A DNA stretch of 64,000 bases, taken from contig AP025583.1 in NCBI GenBank assembly GCA_022846095.1, forward strand, positions 2,728,001 through 2,792,000, read 5' to 3'. The notes under the pieces are model-generated. The model was not told the DNA's origin. It worked only from the letters and a program-made list of their open reading frames with translations, and searched no databases. The translations under genes were made by a program, and so were the position numbers. This stretch comes from Oscillospiraceae bacterium (GTDB lineage Bacteria > Bacillota > Clostridia > Oscillospirales > Oscillospiraceae). Positions 59,863 to 64,000 of the stretch are shown here, piece after piece (positions within the stretch are counted from its first letter, which is position 1; every line of letters starts with the position of its first letter).

Positions 59863-60246
59863 TCAGGCGTCCGTAAAGACGGTATGACCCTTCCGGTAGG
59901 CGTCGTTATCCTTCTGCGTGAGCTCGCTGCGGACCGCTTGCAATTGCTGCCTGAGCTGTTCCAGCTCCGGCTCCTCCGCCCCGCCTTCCTCCGCCCGGCT
60001 GAGCTTCTGCTCCAGGGCGGCCTGCCGCTGCTTCAGCTGTCTGAGCTCCCCGTCCACCCGGTCGGTGTTGGCGGTGGTGCGCTCCCCGGCGGCCTCCGGC
60101 ACATATTCGTCAAACCGCGCCCGGCGCGCCTCCGCCGCCGGGACTGGGACCGCCTGCGCCTCCCCGGCCCGCTCCGTCCCGGTCGGCCCCTGGACGGCCG
60201 GCGCCTGGGGCGTGCTCTGGACCGGATACGCCGAACTTACTTCCAT
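59863..60246 (-). CDS. Coiled-coil protein, unknown function
   Basis: 127 residues. The N-terminal half is proline/alanine-rich and disordered (PVQSTPQAPAVQGPTG); residues about 65-112 form a strong heptad coiled coil (ELRQLKQRQAALEQKLSRAE, LEQLRQQLQAVRSELTQKDN). No signal peptide or known domain. GGAGG lies about 11 bases before the ATG. Similar short coiled-coil proteins occur near cell-surface or flagellar genes, but no such role can be assigned here. Confidence 0.72.
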   Translation of the reverse strand: MEVSSAYPVQSTPQAPAVQGPTGTERAGEAQAVPVPAAEARRARFDEYVPEAAGERTTANTDRVDGELRQLKQRQAALEQKLSRAEEGGAEEPELEQLRQQLQAVRSELTQKDNDAYRKGHTVFTDA

Positions 60247-60303
60247 CACCTGGCATCCCTCCTTACCGCATTTCTATATTGTATCTATCGGCGCTTTTTC
60301 CAT

Positions 60304-60342
60304 AAAAATAAGGGCATTGCCTACGGCAATGCCCTTATTTTT
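60304..60342. terminator. Terminator after the amidase gene
   Basis: Seventeen-bp stem AAAAATAAGGGCATTGC / GCAATGCCCTTATTTTT with a 5-base loop; overlaps the last bases of the amidase stop codon. Confidence 0.9.
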
Positions 60343-61120
60343 ATGGGATAAGCCCCAGCCGGTCCAGCACCAGGGCTGCCTGCTCCCGCGTCAGGGGCGC
60401 GCCGGGCTTGGTGCCGTCAAAGATCCCGGCGGCCGCCGCCTTCTCCCAGGCCTCCGCCGCCCACGCGCTCACTGGGCGGGCCTCCTGGGCCTTTCGGTCA
60501 GACTGCGCGGAGACGGCGAACATGGCGTCGAACTGCGCCTGCGTCATCTGAGCGTCACCCCCCTCCAGCAGCGCCTTTACGTCGGCGCGCAGGGTTTCCA
60601 TACTCTTGCCGTGCCTGGGGAACCACTGGGATACGTCGCTGTGGTTGGAGGCCACGTCCAGCGCGTGGCCCTCGGAATGGTCAATGATGTCCGCCGCGGG
60701 GTCCAGGCCGTAGCGGGTGCACAGGTAGGCGCACAGCTCCACGCAGTTGCGGTAGACCGCCGCGAAGTACGCCGCGTTGCGCGCCGCGTCGTACCCCACC
60801 ATCTCCCCGCCCCGGTAGGTGTGCCCGGCGGGCTCCAGGATCTCAAAGGCAATGTGGGTGTTGTTGGCGGACACGCCGCCGCCCGGCGGCGTCCCCGCGT
60901 GCCAGCCCCGCCAGTTCCAGGGCAGGGTCTCCACCACGCCGCCTTGGTGGACGAAGGCGTGGGCGCACTTGTCCACGCCGGGCCGGTCCCAGTCGCGCAG
61001 GAATACCTCCACGTCGGGCTGGGCCACGCCGGTGGAGTGGACCATGATCCCCCTGGGGGTGATGGTCCGCCCCGCCTTGTAGCAGTCGCTGTTGGTCAGA
61101 ATGTGTTCGGTCAATTGCAT
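60341..61120 (-). CDS. N-acetylmuramoyl-L-alanine amidase with partial SLH-like C-terminus
   Basis: 259 residues. Amidase_2 domain: GIMVHSTG (zinc His28), HAFVHQGGVVETLPWNWRGW, NNTHIAFEI and IIDHSEGHAL. The C-terminal AWEKAAAAGIFDGTKPGAPL resembles one S-layer-homology repeat. No signal peptide, as in phage endolysins, but no other phage genes are present. It cleaves the MurNAc-L-alanine bond of peptidoglycan. GGGGGAGG precedes the ATG. Confidence 0.9.
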   Translation of the reverse strand: MQLTEHILTNSDCYKAGRTITPRGIMVHSTGVAQPDVEVFLRDWDRPGVDKCAHAFVHQGGVVETLPWNWRGWHAGTPPGGGVSANNTHIAFEILEPAGHTYRGGEMVGYDAARNAAYFAAVYRNCVELCAYLCTRYGLDPAADIIDHSEGHALDVASNHSDVSQWFPRHGKSMETLRADVKALLEGGDAQMTQAQFDAMFAVSAQSDRKAQEARPVSAWAAEAWEKAAAAGIFDGTKPGAPLTREQAALVLDRLGLIP

Positions 61121-61299
61121 ATTGCTTCCTCCCCCTTCAGCCTATGCGGGGCGGCGGGGGCTGTTGCCCTTTTGAGGGCAACGAATGCGAAAAAACGCCG
61201 GCGCACTCAGCCTGTCCGTCCATTTTCTAATTATTACAGCGTAAAAAATCCGCAATGCCGCACATACTGTCCTTGAACAAACCGAAAGGCGGCGGCGGA

Positions 61300-62085
61300 A
61301 TGAAAAAAACCAACGTATGGGTACGGGCCGGGCTGTCCGTGCTCCTGCTGCTCACGGCCGCGGCGTTTTCCGCCGCGGCCCTGCTTGTGCGCCTGCCCGC
61401 GGTGGCGGCGGACAGCGCGGAGCCGGGCGGGGCGGTGGAGGTGCCCGAACCCGCGCCCACCCCGTCCCCCACCCCGGAGGGGGAAAAGCTCATCGCGCTC
61501 ACCTTTGACGACGGGCCCCGGCGCTCCACCACCACCCGGCTGCTGGACGGGCTGGGCGAGCGCGGGGTCCAGGCCACCTTTTTCCTCATCGGCGCGCAGG
61601 TGGAGGGCAACGAGGACGTGCTCCGGCGCATGGACGCCGAGGGGCACCAGATCGGCATCCACACCTACGACCACGTCCAGCTCACCGGGCTCAACCGCAC
61701 CGACTTCGGCGCCCAGGTGGACAAGACCCGCACCCTGCTCAAGCAGGTGCTGGGCCACAACGACTTCCTCCTGCGCCCGCCCTACGGCATCCTGGACGAC
61801 AGCGTGAAGCGCTGGGCGGGCTGCCCCATCATCCTCTGGTCCATCGACCCGGAGGACTGGAAGGACCAGAACGCCGCCCGGGAGGTGGAGCTGATCGTCA
61901 GGGAGGCCAAGGACGGCAGCATCATCCTGATGCACGACATCTTCCCCGCGTCGGTGGACGCCGCCCTCCAGGTGGTGGACCGGCTCCACGCCCAGGGCTT
62001 CCTCTTCTGCACCATCGACGAGCTCTTCGCCGCCCGCTGCATCGACCTGGAGGCCGGGCAGTCCTACTGGAACGCCTACCCATAA
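61300..62085 (+). CDS. Membrane-anchored polysaccharide deacetylase (NodB/PdaA family)
   Basis: 261 residues. One N-terminal membrane helix (about 8-32), a proline-rich spacer (PEPAPTPSPTPEG), then a NodB domain with TFDDGP (Asp70, Asp71), HTYDH (His121, His125), RPPYG and a late LMHDIF. It removes acetyl groups from peptidoglycan or another wall glycan; spore-cortex deacetylases share this layout. ATG chosen with a GGCGGCGG-type site; upstream extension lacks a signal-like pattern. Confidence 0.92.
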   Translation: MKKTNVWVRAGLSVLLLLTAAAFSAAALLVRLPAVAADSAEPGGAVEVPEPAPTPSPTPEGEKLIALTFDDGPRRSTTTRLLDGLGERGVQATFFLIGAQVEGNEDVLRRMDAEGHQIGIHTYDHVQLTGLNRTDFGAQVDKTRTLLKQVLGHNDFLLRPPYGILDDSVKRWAGCPIILWSIDPEDWKDQNAAREVELIVREAKDGSIILMHDIFPASVDAALQVVDRLHAQGFLFCTIDELFAARCIDLEAGQSYWNAYP

Positions 62086-62088
62086 GAA

Positions 62089-62124
62089 AAAAACCGCCGC
62101 CGGAGCACTCCGGCGGCGGTTTTT
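62089..62124. terminator. Bidirectional terminator between deacetylase and CPBP genes
   Basis: Sixteen-bp stem AAAACCGCCGCCGGAG / CTCCGGCGGCGGTTTT with a 2-base loop and T-runs. Confidence 0.9.
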
Positions 62125-62130
62125 CATAAA

Positions 62131-63078
62131 TCAGGTGGCGGCGATCACCACGACCACCTCGTAGATCACCACCAGGCAGAAGAGCACCATGCCCGGGTTT
62201 TCAAAGAGCAGGCGCCACTTGCGCCCCTCGGAGTATTCACACGTCCCCCGCGCGGGGCGGACGTCCCGCCTGTAAGCGAAGAAAAACACGATGCCCAGCA
62301 CCGTACCCCCCAGGGCGAAGGCCGCCAGGATTGCATCCCCCGCCTCCCCCAGCGGCTCCAGCAGCGGGAGCAGCCCGGCGGAGATGAAGTTGATCCCCGC
62401 GTGGATCAGGACGGACTGCCACAGGCACCCGGTTTTGAGCACCAGCCACCCCAGCACCAGGCCGATGCCGAAGGCGTAGAACATCTGGGAGAAGTTCCCG
62501 TGTATGAGGGCGAACATCAGCGCCGAGCCGATGAGCGCGAAGCGCTCCCCGTAGGGCCGCAGCCGGTCCAGCAGCAGGCGGCGGAACATGAGCTCCTCGA
62601 AGAGGGGGGCCAGCACACACACCAGAATCAGGTTGAGCGCGACGGGGAAGTCCAGCAGGGTGTCCACCGGGTTTTCCACCGGGGAGCCCTTGATAAGGCC
62701 GATCAGGCCGTTGAGCAGCAGCGAAATGATGTTCCCCACGTACAGCGCCGCCATGGAGACCAGGTAGAACTGCCCCAGCTTCAGTGGCCCGGCGGGCCGG
62801 CGGGGCAGGGGCTCCGCCCTGGGGGAGCGCCGAATGATCACGGCAAAGAGCACGAAGCCCACCGCGTAGGAGGAGACCGCCGACATCACCCACAAAAACC
62901 ACAGCTCGTTCAGCAGCTCCGGCCGCAGCAGCATGGCCGCCGCCACCGCCGCCACCTGCACCAGCAGCGACGAGACCACGTAGGCGAACAGGGCCCAGCC
63001 CACCCGGGAAAACCGCTCACTCTGTGCCCGCAGCGCCAGGCCCTCCGCCCGCCGCAGCGCCCTGTCCTCCCACTCCAT
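62131..63078 (-). CDS. CPBP-family intramembrane glutamic protease
   Basis: 315 residues, about eight membrane helices. The CPBP/ABI motifs are present: [20 protein letters not shown] and HAGINF, giving the glutamate and histidines of the active site. Relatives process prenylated proteins or confer bacteriocin immunity; no bacteriocin gene is seen. ATG was selected over longer upstream reading because GGGGGTG precedes it and the preceding region holds the nrdJ promoter. Confidence 0.92.
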   Translation of the reverse strand: MEWEDRALRRAEGLALRAQSERFSRVGWALFAYVVSSLLVQVAAVAAAMLLRPELLNELWFLWVMSAVSSYAVGFVLFAVIIRRSPRAEPLPRRPAGPLKLGQFYLVSMAALYVGNIISLLLNGLIGLIKGSPVENPVDTLLDFPVALNLILVCVLAPLFEELMFRRLLLDRLRPYGERFALIGSALMFALIHGNFSQMFYAFGIGLVLGWLVLKTGCLWQSVLIHAGINFISAGLLPLLEPLGEAGDAILAAFALGGTVLGIVFFFAYRRDVRPARGTCEYSEGRKWRLLFENPGMVLFCLVVIYEVVVVIAAT

Positions 63079-63145
63079 GCCCCGCACCCCCTTCTCTTTG
63101 CGTCTATTATACCTTGTTTCTACGCGCGAAACAAGAAACAAGATA

Positions 63146-63173
63146 TTGACACCATGTTTTTCTATGGTACAAT
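63146..63173 (+). promoter_or_regulatory. Sigma-A promoter of the ribonucleotide reductase gene
   Basis: TTGACA (63146-63151), 16-bp spacer, TACAAT (63168-63173). No NrdR-box pair was recognised and the roughly 45-base leader is too short for a cobalamin riboswitch. Confidence 0.75.
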
Positions 63174-63223
63174 ATATAGCGTGCCTGAAACCAACTCTGA
63201 GGAATGAGAGAGGACGATATAAG

Positions 63224-64000
63224 ATGCCTATCAGTGAGAATGCAAAGGCCGTTCTGGAGAAGCGGTACCTGATCCGCAACGAGAAGGGGGAGACCACCGA
63301 GACGGTGGACGGCCTGTTCCACCGGGTGGCGGATTCCATCGCCGCGGCGGACAAGCGCTACGACCCCAAGGCCGACGTGAAGGCCACGGCGGAGGCCTTT
63401 TACAGCCTGATGACCAATCTGGAGTTTTTGCCCAACTCCCCCACCCTGATGAACGCCGGGCGGCCCCTGGGCCAGCTCTCGGCCTGCTTCGTGCTGCCGG
63501 TGGCCGACTCCATGGAGGAGATCTTCGACGCCATCAAGAACGCCGCGCTAATCCACAAGTCGGGCGGCGGCACCGGCTTCTCCTTCTCCCGCCTGCGGGC
63601 CAAGGGCTCCACGGTGAACTCCACCGGCGGCGTAGCCTCGGGGCCCATCTCCTTCATGAAGGTTTTTAACGCCGCCACCGAGGCGGTGAAGCAGGGCGGC
63701 ACCCGCCGGGGGGCCAATATGGGCATACTGCGGGTGGACCACCCCGACATCATGGAGTTTATCACCTGCAAGAACAACCTGAGCGAGATCACCAACTTTA
63801 ACATCTCCGTGGGCATCACCGAGGCCTTTATGGAGGCGGTGGAGGCCGGGGGCGCGTACGAGCTGGTGGACCCCGCCACGAAGCAGGTCACCGGACGGCT
63901 TGACGCCCGGCAGGTGTTCGACACCATCGTGGGCTCCGCCTGGCAGACCGGCGAGCCCGGCATCATCTTCCTGGACCGGCTCAACCGGGACAACCCCTGC
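63224..64000 (+). CDS. nrdJ: Vitamin B12-dependent ribonucleotide reductase, class II (N-terminal 259 residues)
   Basis: Open to the right edge. Visible residues include [43 protein letters not shown], the specificity region [17 protein letters not shown] and [11 protein letters not shown], matching NrdJ. It makes deoxyribonucleotides using adenosylcobalamin in anaerobes. The start ATG follows GAGAGGACG. The C-terminal active-site cysteines lie outside the window. Confidence 0.94.
   Translation, partial: MPISENAKAVLEKRYLIRNEKGETTETVDGLFHRVADSIAAADKRYDPKADVKATAEAFYSLMTNLEFLPNSPTLMNAGRPLGQLSACFVLPVADSMEEIFDAIKNAALIHKSGGGTGFSFSRLRAKGSTVNSTGGVASGPISFMKVFNAATEAVKQGGTRRGANMGILRVDHPDIMEFITCKNNLSEITNFNISVGITEAFMEAVEAGGAYELVDPATKQVTGRLDARQVFDTIVGSAWQTGEPGIIFLDRLNRDNPC

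Noticed and set aside
60341..61120. Prophage remnant suggested by the endolysin-like amidase
   Set aside because: No integrase, structural, holin or portal gene flanks it; neighbours are housekeeping genes.

Overview
The window is 64 kb of GC-rich, gene-dense bacterial chromosome. A Clostridia host is indicated by the yqfC-yqfD-phoH-ybeY-era-yqzL-recO cluster, a perfect CIRCE element ahead of hrcA-grpE-dnaK-dnaJ, a GAAC-N4-GTTC SOS box at uvrB, a GlgC/GlgD pair, a rubredoxin-fused FprA flavodiiron protein, a B12-dependent ribonucleotide reductase and a 3-aminobutyryl-CoA-ammonia-lyase-like protein. High GC plus this content suggests the Oscillospiraceae (Flavonifractor/Intestinimonas/Lawsonibacter-like). 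That placement is inference. No tRNA, rRNA, CRISPR array, prophage or full insertion sequence was recognised.

Layout. 1-4500: kdpFABC (minus strand; kdpC cut by the left edge) diverging from a 39-residue membrane ORF across a region with four 11-bp-phased direct repeats. 4500-11500 (minus): PhzF-like protein, recO, yqzL, era, ybeY, phoH, yqfD, yqfC. 11600-19900: DUF1905 protein and cca (minus), murC (plus), then mreB, comF, recD2, a small anchored protein and a small multidrug-export-family protein (minus). 20400-27900 (minus): uvrA, DUF3788 protein, PNPOx-like protein, uvrB, radC, pyrE. 28000-32000 (plus): glycosyltransferase, sigma-54 activator, then an amidohydrolase behind a -24/-12 promoter. 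32000-37800: fprA (minus), then cysteine desulfurase, MATE transporter and D,D-carboxypeptidase (plus). 38000-46600 (plus): glgB-glgC-glgD-glgA-glgP. 46700-49350 (minus): ADP-ribosylglycohydrolase-family protein and GNAT acetyltransferase. 49500-54500 (plus): hrcA-grpE-dnaK-dnaJ. 54600-64000: PMT-type glycosyltransferase, histidinol-phosphatase-like PHP protein, rpiB, isoprenylcysteine-type methyltransferase, ECF S component, Kal-like protein, coiled-coil protein, amidase, polysaccharide deacetylase, CPBP protease, and the start of nrdJ.

The most unusual content is non-coding. Six copies of a roughly 90-160 bp palindromic element sit at four gene ends (yqfC three times, uvrA, uvrB, rpiB). Each is bounded by a direct duplication of the gene terminus (26 to 101 bp), carries a hairpin whose stem covaries around an AGTNAAT/ACTGAAT loop, and ends in an inverted copy of sequence from the edge of the duplicated gene segment. 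Both neighbouring genes stay intact each time. I know no named family with this structure. Three other repeat classes occur: AT-rich MITE-like elements at stop codons inside the glg and dnaK operons, a 161-bp inverted-repeat element that supplies the recO stop codon, and a composite GC-rich dispersed repeat (three long copies, two fragments), one copy of which is itself invaded by two small palindromes.
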